Source: Dehalococcoidales bacterium (GTDB lineage: Bacteria; Chloroflexota; Dehalococcoidia; Dehalococcoidales; RBG-16-60-22). Taken from it: a stretch of DNA of 7,003 nucleotides. Numbering within the stretch: position 1 is the stretch's first letter; every line of letters starts with the position of its first letter. The stretch covers positions 1 to 7,003 of the forward strand of contig DAOVRI010000085.1 in the NCBI GenBank assembly GCA_030628245.1, given 5' to 3'. Shown piece after piece: positions 1 through 5,254 of this stretch. The position numbers and the translations under genes were made by a program. A model generated the notes under the pieces. It worked only from the letters and a program-made list of their open reading frames with translations, was not told the origin of the DNA and searched no databases.

Positions 1-402
1 CAGGTTGTGCAGGCCTTTGGTACATTCGAAGAACTCGTCGTTGCCGCTGATAACCTTCCACTCAGTCTCGACGCCGAGGTTGTTCTGGAAGGGGACGGAA
101 CTGTAAAGCATCTCGGCGACACCGCCGCCCTGAGCGGTGGCATTCAATTCCAGCACCCTTCGTCCTTTCAGGCGCTCGGCGGCCCGCTGCAGCCTCTCCG
201 TTCTCTCGCTGCCGAGTATTGACGCGTAGGCTTTGAGAGGTGGGGCCGTAAAGGGACAGAAGTTCAGCCGCTGGCTGTAAATCACTCCGTGCGCCGGCGG
301 TGAGACCGGCTCAGTTGCCTGTATCTCCTGAGATATCTTTTTGGCCTTTACCTTACCATTACCTTTTCTGTTCGTATTTTGTGCTTTGACGGCTAAAGCC
401 AT
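1..402 (-). CDS. TreT-like GT4 glycosyltransferase (trehalose synthase family), N-terminal part
   Basis: Partial gene on the minus strand: the ATG is at 402-400, and 134 codons are visible before the window edge. After a basic, low-complexity N-terminus (about residues 11-22, Lys/Arg/Gly/Asn-rich), residues 82-99 read RVLELNATAQGGGVAEML, followed by a segment with WKVISGNDEFFECTKGLHN near 115-133. This matches the start of the nucleotide-sugar GT4 enzymes called trehalose glycosyltransferring synthase (TreT), where a GGGVAE loop follows the first beta strand and a W-x-V-I-x-G-x-x-E-F-F block follows. Known TreT makes trehalose from NDP-glucose and glucose in the cytosol; the substrate here is inferred from the family only, and a related GT4 specificity is possible. 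The start is supported by AAAGGAG about 8 nt upstream. The preceding spacer has a candidate minus-strand promoter. The catalytic C-terminal GT-B half lies outside the window, so completeness cannot be judged. Confidence 0.82.
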   Translation of the reverse strand, partial: MALAVKAQNTNRKGNGKVKAKKISQEIQATEPVSPPAHGVIYSQRLNFCPFTAPPLKAYASILGSERTERLQRAAERLKGRRVLELNATAQGGGVAEMLYSSVPFQNNLGVETEWKVISGNDEFFECTKGLHNL

Positions 403-493
403 TAGTTCGTCTCCTTTTCGTAATGGTTTATTTGGTGGGGGTACTCGTGTTGCGTATTATTTGGACTACAGTATCTCCAGAATAAAGCTAATA

Positions 494-517
494 ATGCCAT
501 AATAGGGGAGTTGGCAT
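494..517. repeat. inverted repeat ATGCCA-N12-TGGCAT in divergent spacer
   Basis: Perfect 6-bp arms ATGCCA (494-499) and TGGCAT (512-517) are separated by 12 bp. The repeat covers the candidate -10 box of the minus-strand glycosyltransferase promoter, where a dimeric repressor could bind. A 6-bp inverted repeat can easily occur by chance, so the operator role is inference from position only. Confidence 0.3.
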
Positions 518-527
518 AAGCGAACAA
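499..527 (-). promoter_or_regulatory. candidate sigma70-type promoter for the glycosyltransferase gene
   Basis: Read on the minus strand, TTGTTC (527-522) is followed after 17 bp by TATTAT (504-499). Transcription would start near 492 and give a leader of about 90 nt before the ATG at 402. The -35 box matches consensus only in TTG, so this is a moderate candidate. It overlaps the inverted repeat at 494-517. The whole divergent spacer 403-663 contains no convincing gene. Confidence 0.35.
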
Positions 528-624
528 GGGTGTTTACACTGATACTGACTCAGGGATAGCTAGCAAAAGAATCAGATGAACGTGCGTTCTTATTTGGGGA
601 TGGGTAATTAATACTTAAATATAG

Positions 625-630
625 TACAAT
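625..630 (+). promoter_or_regulatory. candidate -10 box (TACAAT) for the amidohydrolase gene
   Basis: TACAAT sits 33 bp before the ATG in an AT-rich stretch (601-640) and would give a short leader of about 27 nt. No good -35 element lies 16-18 bp upstream, so the promoter is weak, depends on an activator, or is a chance match. The strong ribosome binding site GGGAGGAGG follows at 644-652. Confidence 0.3.
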
Positions 631-663
631 CTGTATAAACTCTGGGAGGAGGCAATATTTCTC

Positions 664-1620
664 ATGATTATCGACATATTTTCGCATCATATCTCGAAGT
701 CGGTGGGGCGGATAATAGAAAAGGGTAAATACTACGGCCCGGGTAAGCAGTTCCCCTATCCTGTCCAGAACGCGGATGCCGGGGTGCGCCTGGGCCTTAT
801 GGACAGGTACGGCATCGACGTGCAGGCCCTCAGCCAGACAACACCCGTCCTGCTTGGATTTAATCCCGGGGATGCCGCCGAAATATGCCGGCTCTCTAAC
901 GATGATAATTATGCCCTGTGCCGGGCCTACCCCGACCGCTTTGTGAATATCTGTATCGTTTCCCTGCTGGACATGGAAAGCGCCATGGAGGAGCTCCAGC
1001 GCTGCATCGATGAGCTTGACTGCCGCGGCGTTACCGTTTCCTCGAACATTGATGGTAAAGGACTGGATTCTCCGGAGTATTTCCCGTTCTATGAGAAACT
1101 GGCGAAACATGACCTGCCCCTCCTTATCCACCCCACCCACTGGGAGTCTTACCCACTGGTGGACATGGATGAGGGGTGGCGCTTTATGCAGATGCTTGGC
1201 TGGCCTTTCGATACCAGCCAGGCGGTATGGCGGCTCATCCTGGGCGGTGTGCTTGACCGTTATCCTGACTTGAAGATTGTGACCCATCACATGGGGGCCA
1301 TGATTCCTTATTTCTCGCGCAGAATCGAGGCTAGCTTCAACCGGAACTGGAGAGACAAGCTGGGGCATGACCTGTCTCACTACTGGAAGAACATCTACGG
1401 GGATACCGCCACGGACGGGACAGTAGCCTCATACCCCTGTGGTTACGCTTTTTTCGGCCCCGACCGTTTGATGTACGGCTCGGACTATCCTTTCGGCGGT
1501 GAAGCCGGGGAGGACGTTATCAGGGAGAACCTGGTGGGCGTCAGGACTTTGGATATACCGGCTCAGGACATGGAGAAAATACTCGGAGGTAATGCTAAAA
1601 GACTCCTTAAAATCAGCTAA
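664..1620 (+). CDS. amidohydrolase, Amidohydro_2 / ACMSD-like family
   Basis: A 318-residue TIM-barrel metal-dependent hydrolase or decarboxylase of the amidohydrolase-2 (ACMSD-like) family, cytosolic, with no signal peptide. Visible family landmarks: N-terminal MIIDIFSHH, LPLLIHPTHW (H156, the third metal ligand by analogy with ACMSD), THHMGAMIPYF (H208/H209), YGSDYPFGG with D274 (final metal/catalytic Asp), and the closing GGNAKRLLKI typical of the family's last helix. Length is normal for the family. In ACMSD the first metal site is HxH; here the equivalent positions are F6-S7-H8, so the first histidine is missing. The ATG at 664 is supported by GGGAGGAGG at 644-652. The gene stands alone between a divergent glycosyltransferase and the rpsU unit, so context gives no substrate. 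Relatives handle aromatic carboxylates (decarboxylation or ring-product hydrolysis); the actual reaction is unknown. Family assignment is firm, function is not. Confidence 0.88.
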   Translation: MIIDIFSHHISKSVGRIIEKGKYYGPGKQFPYPVQNADAGVRLGLMDRYGIDVQALSQTTPVLLGFNPGDAAEICRLSNDDNYALCRAYPDRFVNICIVSLLDMESAMEELQRCIDELDCRGVTVSSNIDGKGLDSPEYFPFYEKLAKHDLPLLIHPTHWESYPLVDMDEGWRFMQMLGWPFDTSQAVWRLILGGVLDRYPDLKIVTHHMGAMIPYFSRRIEASFNRNWRDKLGHDLSHYWKNIYGDTATDGTVASYPCGYAFFGPDRLMYGSDYPFGGEAGEDVIRENLVGVRTLDIPAQDMEKILGGNAKRLLKIS

Positions 1621-1644
1621 AATATAAATTATAAAATACTCCAC

Positions 1645-1677
1645 TGAATACCCGTCAGCTTGCCGGGGGGTTATTCA
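1645..1677 (+). terminator. hairpin after amidohydrolase, possible terminator without U-tract
   Basis: TGAATACCC (1645-1653) pairs with GGG (1668-1670) and TATTCA (1672-1677), a 9-bp stem with one bulged T at 1671 and a loop of about 14 nt. It begins 25 bp after the amidohydrolase stop. No run of T follows, so a classic intrinsic terminator is not shown; it could be a 3' end-stabilising structure. Confidence 0.35.
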
Positions 1678-1697
1678 CTATGAATCGGTGCGGCCTA

Positions 1698-1726
1698 TTG
1701 ACAGGACGGCCTTTGCCGATTACAAT
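1698..1726 (+). promoter_or_regulatory. strong sigma70-type promoter for rpsU-yqeY
   Basis: A perfect -35 TTGACA (1698-1703), a 17-bp spacer and -10 TACAAT (1721-1726, one mismatch) make this the best promoter in the window. Transcription would start near 1733 and leave a leader of about 117 nt before the rpsU TTG, which suits a highly expressed ribosomal protein gene. A second TATAAT occurs at 1808-1813 but lacks a -35 partner. Confidence 0.7.
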
Positions 1727-1777
1727 ATTATGGCGTGTTTCCTTTCTTTTGTGAGACACACAGGCCTTGATTGTTTT

Positions 1778-1807
1778 GGGGGTAGAGCCAGCCCGGGCGG
1801 CGCCCCC
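1778..1807 (+). promoter_or_regulatory. GC-rich stem-loop in the rpsU leader
   Basis: GGGGG (1778-1782) pairs with CCCCC (1803-1807). Inside it GCC (1787-1789) pairs with GGC (1799-1801), then GC (1791-1792) with GC (1797-1798) around a CCGG tetraloop, leaving a small internal loop and a bulged A. It lies within the leader predicted from the promoter at 1698-1726 and is followed by AT-rich sequence rather than a T-run, so it does not look like a terminator. A role in leader control or bS21 feedback is inference. Confidence 0.4.
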
Positions 1808-1830
1808 TATAATATTGGGATATTAAATTC

Positions 1831-1837
1831 GGAAGGG
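1831..1837 (+). promoter_or_regulatory. ribosome binding site of rpsU (decides the TTG start)
   Basis: GGAAGGG precedes the TTG at 1850 by 12 nt, slightly long. The ATG at 1838 is in frame but is followed at once by TGA, and the ATG at 1843 is out of frame. The TTG is therefore the only start that yields a full-length bS21 beginning MAEV. Confidence 0.6.
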
Positions 1838-1849
1838 ATGTGATGCTAC

Positions 1850-2047
1850 TTGGCTGAAGTTACAGCCGGAGACGAAGAGAGCTTCGACAGTTTGCTCAAG
1901 CGGTTCAACCGGAAGGTGCAGCAGGACGGTATTCTGGCGGAACTGCGCCGCCGGGAGCACTATGAGAAACCCAGCATCAAGCGCAAGCGTAAGAAGGCGG
2001 CCAAGAAACGCGGTGCTGCCAGAGGCACCAGAATGTACCGTCGGTAA
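1850..2047 (+). CDS. rpsU: small ribosomal subunit protein bS21
   Basis: A 65-residue, strongly basic protein with the bS21 pattern: MAEV start, a DSLLKRFNRKVQQDG helix (residues 13-27), then ELRRREHYEKPS (31-42), the family signature, and a Lys/Arg-rich C-terminal tail (43-65). bS21 sits on the 30S platform near the anti-Shine-Dalgarno end of 16S rRNA and helps initiation. Length is normal; the tail ending RGTRMYRR is a little longer than in short homologs. It begins with TTG, after GGAAGGG at 1831-1837. A strong promoter and a GC-rich hairpin lie upstream. The YqeY-family gene follows after 60 bp, an arrangement (rpsU-yqeY) found in many bacteria, so the two are probably co-transcribed. Basic composition is expected for an rRNA-binding protein and is not a sign of transfer. 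Confidence 0.95.
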   Translation: MAEVTAGDEESFDSLLKRFNRKVQQDGILAELRRREHYEKPSIKRKRKKAAKKRGAARGTRMYRR

Positions 2048-2107
2048 TGAATACCCGCTTTGCGGAAGGCCGACTTGAAACGGCGAAAAACAGGTAAGCA
2101 GGTTATT

Positions 2108-2566
2108 ATGGAGCAGGAAGCAGACCTCAAACGCAGCATAACCGACGATATCAAGGGGGCGATGAAGAGCGGCGATACGGTCAAGCGCGCCACCCTCAGG
2201 ATGCTGATAGCGTCGATAAACAATGCCGAAATCGCCAAGCAGGCGTCCCTGGACAATTCCGATATCCTGGGCATCATCGCCAGGGAAGTCAAGCATCACC
2301 ATGAGAGCATCGACGCTTTCAAGCAGGGCAACCGGCAGGATCTGGTGGACAAAGAGGAAGCGGAGATGGCGATTTTACAGGGGTATTTGCCGGAGCAGAT
2401 GACCCGCGACGACATAGCGGCGGCGGCACGTGAGGTAATCGGGGTGGTGGGGGCGCAGGGCCCCGGTGACAAGGGCAAGGTAATGAAGGAGCTGATGCCC
2501 AGGCTCAAGGGCAGGGCGGACGGCAAAGAGATTAACGACGTGGTGACAGAACTGCTGGGGAAGTAG
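2108..2566 (+). CDS. yqeY: GatB/YqeY domain-containing protein
   Basis: A 152-residue all-helical cytosolic protein of the YqeY family. Landmarks: LKRSITDDIKGAMKSGD near the N-terminus (7-23), LRMLIASINNAEIAK (30-44), EEAEMAILQGYLPEQM (83-98) and the C-terminal GDKGKVMKELMPRLKGRADG block (120-139), then EINDVV (141-146). This fold is the tRNA-binding appended module of GatB, here as a stand-alone protein; its biochemical role is not settled, although binding to tRNA or an amidotransferase-related task is often proposed. I chose the ATG at 2108. The frame is open back to a TTG at 2060, but the 16 extra residues (KADLKRRKTGKQ and so on) are unlike the family, and the start at 2108 gives the usual length of about 150. 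The ribosome binding site is weak (AGCAGG). It lies 60 bp after rpsU, and its stop is only 2 bp from the stop of the convergent radical SAM gene. Confidence 0.92.
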   Translation: MEQEADLKRSITDDIKGAMKSGDTVKRATLRMLIASINNAEIAKQASLDNSDILGIIAREVKHHHESIDAFKQGNRQDLVDKEEAEMAILQGYLPEQMTRDDIAAAAREVIGVVGAQGPGDKGKVMKELMPRLKGRADGKEINDVVTELLGK

Positions 2567-2568
2567 GG

Positions 2569-4182
2569 CTACGTCAGCGCCTTCTCCAGCTCTCCACAAA
2601 GTCTTTCAAACTTCATTCCGGTATCTATCATAGACCACGGTAGTTTCTGTTCCGTGCCCCATTTCTGGTTGACATAATAGTCAATATCAATGTTATAAGC
2701 CTCAACCACTTTGCGCCAGCCGGCCAGAGAAATTTCTTCCATGTTGGCCAGGGCCTCGGCGAGTCTTTCATCGCCGCGCGCCAGCACTCCCTGAATTTGG
2801 CTCCAGGCAGGGCTTTCCTCGTTGAGCTTGATGCCCTTCAGGGGCAGGGTGCTCCCCAGTATCGCCAGGTGGCGGTTCAGCGTGTCCTGGGACGCCATGG
2901 GCAGCCACTGGAAAGGCGTGCCGGCCTTGGGGACGAAGGGGGTCACGTTGAGAGTGATGCGGGCGCCGCTCTGCTTACGGTCGAGCCTGTCTTTAACGGC
3001 TAACGTCAGCTTGACGATATCTTCGGCGTCTTCATCGGTCTCGGTCGGCAGGCCGATGATGAAATAGAGCTTGAGCTGGGTAAAACGTTGGCCGGCTATC
3101 CTGTCGGCGACTTCTAAAATTTCACTCTCGGATGTGCCTTTATTTATCACGTCGCGCAGTCGCTGGGAGCCGGCCTCGGGGGCGATGGCGATAGACTGCG
3201 TCTTGCCTCTGGTCAGCGCGTCGAGGATATCCGTGGACAGAGAGCCTATCCGCAGCGAGCTGATGGATATCTCGGCCCTTAGCTGGTTCAGGCCGGCCAG
3301 CAGCTCGTTTATCCGGGGGTGGTCGGTGATGGCGGGTCCCACCAGCCCGATGCGCCGGCGCTGGCTCAGTCCCTCCTTGGCCTGCCTGAGAAGACTGTCC
3401 ACGGAGCGAAAGCGCATGGGGGCGAAGGCGGAATTGACCAGGCAGAAGCGGCAGCCGCGCTGGCAGCCTCGCTCCGCCTCTATTAGGTATAAATCGCCGA
3501 GCTCGGTATCCGTCGTGAGTATCACGGAAGTCGTGGCAGAGTCGTCGAGATTTCTAGCATACTGTCGGGATACGGGATTTTCCGGAGGACAGGCGGGTAC
3601 GTAGACACCCGGCAGCGTTGCCAGCGCTTTCAGTAGTTCGTCCCGCGGCTCTTCTCCCGGAAGGATGCTCTCCAGTAATACGGGAAGCATGGCGGGCAGA
3701 ATCGACTCCGCCTCGCCGATGCAAAGGCAGTCGAAGAACGGGGCCAGGGGCATGGGGTTGGCGGTGATGCAGGGGCCCCCGGCGATAACCAGGGGATGCC
3801 TTTCATCGCGGTCGGCAGAGTATAACGGTATGCCGCTGGCTTTGAGGATATTAACGACATTGAAGTAGTCCAGCTCGTAGGAAATGGAGAAAGCAATAAC
3901 GGCGAAATCGGCCAGCGGCCGCCCCGATTCCAGGGCTGCGGGGGCATGCTTATCTTCTTTCTCGTAGAAGACCCGCTCGCAGACGGCCCTCAGGTGGCTG
4001 TTCAGGAGTTTGTAGACGGCGTGAACTCCCAGGTTGGACATGCCCAGGTAATAGGAGTTCGGGTAGACGAGAGCTACCGGCAATCTCCCGCCCCAGTCCT
4101 TGACAATGGTGCCTTCTTCCCGGGAAAGCCGCGGGCTGGGGCGCCCCTTTGTCTCCCGGATTTTCCTGGTTTTGTCCCTCAT
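2569..4182 (-). CDS. radical SAM protein with N-terminal B12-binding-like domain (COG1032 type)
   Basis: A 537-residue cytosolic enzyme. N-terminal half: PVALVYPNSYYLGMSNLG (35-52), FSISYELDYFNVVNIL (98-113), LVIAGGPCITANPMPLAPF (131-149) and DCLCIGEAE (151-159), which follow the Rossmann-like B12-binding domain of COG1032 proteins; no DxHxxG cobalt-ligand motif is visible. Then ERGCQRGCRFC (237-247) gives the CxxxCxxC cluster motif (C240, C244, C247) for the SAM-bound [4Fe-4S], followed by APEAGSQRLRDVINKG (334-349) and YFIIGLPTETDED (373-385), typical SAM-barrel segments. It resembles the family related to TIGR03960, which is often linked to a DUF2344 radical-SAM-partner protein; no such domain is present here and the substrate is unknown. 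The ATG at 4182 has GGAAAG about 6 nt upstream. It lies 24 bp after the NYN gene on the same strand, so they are probably co-transcribed. Methyl transfer or other radical chemistry on RNA or a metabolite is possible but unproven. Confidence 0.88.
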   Translation of the reverse strand: MRDKTRKIRETKGRPSPRLSREEGTIVKDWGGRLPVALVYPNSYYLGMSNLGVHAVYKLLNSHLRAVCERVFYEKEDKHAPAALESGRPLADFAVIAFSISYELDYFNVVNILKASGIPLYSADRDERHPLVIAGGPCITANPMPLAPFFDCLCIGEAESILPAMLPVLLESILPGEEPRDELLKALATLPGVYVPACPPENPVSRQYARNLDDSATTSVILTTDTELGDLYLIEAERGCQRGCRFCLVNSAFAPMRFRSVDSLLRQAKEGLSQRRRIGLVGPAITDHPRINELLAGLNQLRAEISISSLRIGSLSTDILDALTRGKTQSIAIAPEAGSQRLRDVINKGTSESEILEVADRIAGQRFTQLKLYFIIGLPTETDEDAEDIVKLTLAVKDRLDRKQSGARITLNVTPFVPKAGTPFQWLPMASQDTLNRHLAILGSTLPLKGIKLNEESPAWSQIQGVLARGDERLAEALANMEEISLAGWRKVVEAYNIDIDYYVNQKWGTEQKLPWSMIDTGMKFERLCGELEKALT

Positions 4183-4206
4183 CAGCTTCTTTCCGGGAGC
4201 CGCGAG

Positions 4207-4740
4207 CTATTTCCAGCAGTCCTTGAGCAACCGCGAATTAATCGTTATTACCCGGTCGGCGACGGTTCTCAACTGCTGTGAGGTACCCTGCTTGCCGAAT
4301 AAGGCAACCTCGACGTGCTTCCCGTTGTCTTTGACGGCCTGGACGGCGCCGGCGAAGTCGTTATCCCCGGCGACGAGAATGGCGACATCGTAATTGCTTT
4401 TATAGCTGTGGGTTATCATATCGGTGGCCAGTTGTACGTCGGTGCCCTTTTCATAGGGCGGCGCGGTCGGCCACTGATTGGTGTAGACCAGGCGTCCCAG
4501 TCGCAGCTCGGTATAGGGTATGGCATTGACGCCGTTAAAGAAAGCCTGCTGTTGCTTATAGAGCTCGGGCTCCTGTTTCTGGCCTACTTTAGCGTTATAA
4601 TAATAGATTCTAACCAGCTGACGTTTATATAAAAGCTTCCGGCAGAATTTGCCGATGTCCAGGTCCATCCTTTTGAAATGGTTTTTGAGCGAATGGTAAA
4701 GATTGCTTCCGTCAATGAATATCATCACCCTCTCCCCCAT
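4207..4740 (-). CDS. NYN domain protein, LabA/DUF88-like PIN-fold putative nuclease
   Basis: A 177-residue cytosolic protein filled by one NYN (PIN-like) domain. Acidic metal-binding residues are at the expected places: FIDGSNLY with D10 (plus N13), KGTDVQLATDMITHS with D101 and D107, and VAGDNDFAGAVQAVKDNGKHVEV with D126 and D128. The last motif, GDxDF...V...GK.VE, is characteristic of the LabA/DUF88 group. By family these are Mg-dependent RNases or RNA-binding proteins; activity here is inferred from the conserved acidic set. The start at 4740 is backed by GGAGG 8 nt upstream and a TATAAT box on the minus strand further up. The radical SAM gene follows after 24 bp. Nothing indicates toxin-antitoxin pairing: there is no small partner gene, and the residues after the domain (about 160-177) are too few for another domain. 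Confidence 0.9.
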   Translation of the reverse strand: MGERVMIFIDGSNLYHSLKNHFKRMDLDIGKFCRKLLYKRQLVRIYYYNAKVGQKQEPELYKQQQAFFNGVNAIPYTELRLGRLVYTNQWPTAPPYEKGTDVQLATDMITHSYKSNYDVAILVAGDNDFAGAVQAVKDNGKHVEVALFGKQGTSQQLRTVADRVITINSRLLKDCWK

Positions 4741-4791
4741 ATCTTGCCTCCTTCATTAAGATAAATAGATATCTTCTCTACTTCACTATAC

Positions 4792-4797
4792 ATTATA
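4792..4797 (-). promoter_or_regulatory. candidate -10 box (TATAAT) for the NYN-radical SAM unit
   Basis: On the minus strand TATAAT (4797-4792) lies about 50 bp before the NYN start codon. The -35 region (TCGCAT at 4820-4815) is poor, so strength is uncertain. It is back-to-back with the gatC promoter at 4838-4867, making 4741-4910 a divergent control region. Confidence 0.4.
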
Positions 4798-4837
4798 TAG
4801 CCTTTATGGTAAGAATGCGACTTTATGTTAGAAGCGG

Positions 4838-4867
4838 TTGCCTAAGGCTGAAGGCGAATGCTATAAT
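4838..4867 (+). promoter_or_regulatory. extended -10 promoter for gatCA
   Basis: TTGCCT (4838-4843), an 18-bp spacer and a perfect TATAAT (4862-4867) preceded by TGC (4859-4861) form an extended -10 promoter. Transcription would start near 4874, leaving a leader of about 37 nt before the gatC ATG. Confidence 0.6.
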
Positions 4868-4910
4868 TGGCGGGTAAAACACCTTCAAAAAAAGGTTTCG
4901 GGAGTTGCTT

Positions 4911-5198
4911 ATGAAGCTTAGTCGAGAAGAAGTGCTGCATATTGCCCGTCTGGCACGGGTCGACCTGACGGAGGAGGAAATTACCCGGTTCAGCGAGCAG
5001 CTGTCCAATCTTCTGGAGAATTTCGAGGTATTACAGCAGGTGGATACCACTGATGTGCCTCCCACGGCGCAGTCGGTGGCCCTGCAGAGCGTCATGCGGG
5101 AGGATAAGGTGGTGCCTTCCCTGCCGGCGGACGATATTCTGGCTAACGCGCCGCGGCGGGAGGGCGACTGCTTCAGGGTCAGGGCGGTGCTGGAGTAA
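4911..5198 (+). CDS. gatC: glutamyl/aspartyl-tRNA(Gln/Asn) amidotransferase subunit C
   Basis: A 95-residue GatC. It shows the family N-terminal helix MKLSREEVLHIARLARVDL (1-19), the EEEITRFSEQL and LLENFEVLQQVDTTDVPPT segments (about 21-50), MREDKVVPS (62-70) and the terminal NAPRREGDCFRVRAVLE (79-95), which corresponds to the usual closing of GatC. GatC wraps GatA and stabilises its interaction with GatB in the amidotransferase that converts Glu-tRNA(Gln) and/or Asp-tRNA(Asn) to the amidated forms. I chose the ATG at 4911 over an in-frame TTG at 4905, because the GGGAG near 4899-4903 is spaced about 7 nt from the ATG and the family starts there. An extended -10 promoter lies just upstream. 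gatA follows after 56 bp, so the two form an operon. Length is normal. Confidence 0.95.
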   Translation: MKLSREEVLHIARLARVDLTEEEITRFSEQLSNLLENFEVLQQVDTTDVPPTAQSVALQSVMREDKVVPSLPADDILANAPRREGDCFRVRAVLE

Positions 5199-5254
5199 AT
5201 CATGCGTTGGGATTTTAAAGAAATGGTAACGCTAAAAGACAGGTAGATATTAAT

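Noticed and set aside
7..222. Plus-strand open frame of 71 codons at the left edge
   Set aside because: Opposite strand of the TreT-like gene, whose GGGVAEML motif identifies the true frame.
550..1380. Long minus-strand open frame (276 codons) opposite the amidohydrolase
   Set aside because: It lies antisense to a gene with clear family motifs and shows no recognisable domain; an antisense shadow of a GC-rich gene.
1808..1813. Perfect TATAAT just before rpsU as its main promoter
   Set aside because: No -35 element at 16-18 bp (that region is the GC-rich hairpin), and a far better promoter lies at 1698-1726; kept only as a minor alternative.
1645..2057. Direct repeat TGAATACCCG at 1645-1654 and 2048-2057 flanking rpsU
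   Set aside because: A 10-base match occurs by chance many times in 7 kb; flanking bases differ and no mobile element boundaries or target duplications are seen.
2060..2107. Upstream TTG start for the YqeY-family gene
   Set aside because: It would add 16 basic residues not typical of the family, and the CCGC-TTT-GCGG hairpin at 2055-2065 covers that start; the ATG at 2108 gives the normal length.
3071..3604. Plus-strand open frame of 177 codons inside the radical SAM gene
   Set aside because: Antisense to the CxxxCxxC-containing coding region; Ser/Arg-rich shadow translation without motifs.
4207..4740. NYN gene as the toxin of a toxin-antitoxin pair
   Set aside because: There is no small antitoxin-like gene beside it; its partner is a large radical SAM enzyme, and the LabA/DUF88 type of motif differs from VapC-type toxins.
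4875..4897. Short inverted repeat ACCTT/AAGGT upstream of gatC as an attenuator or T-box
   Set aside because: Only 5 bp of stem around an A-rich loop, and the leader is far too short for a T-box.
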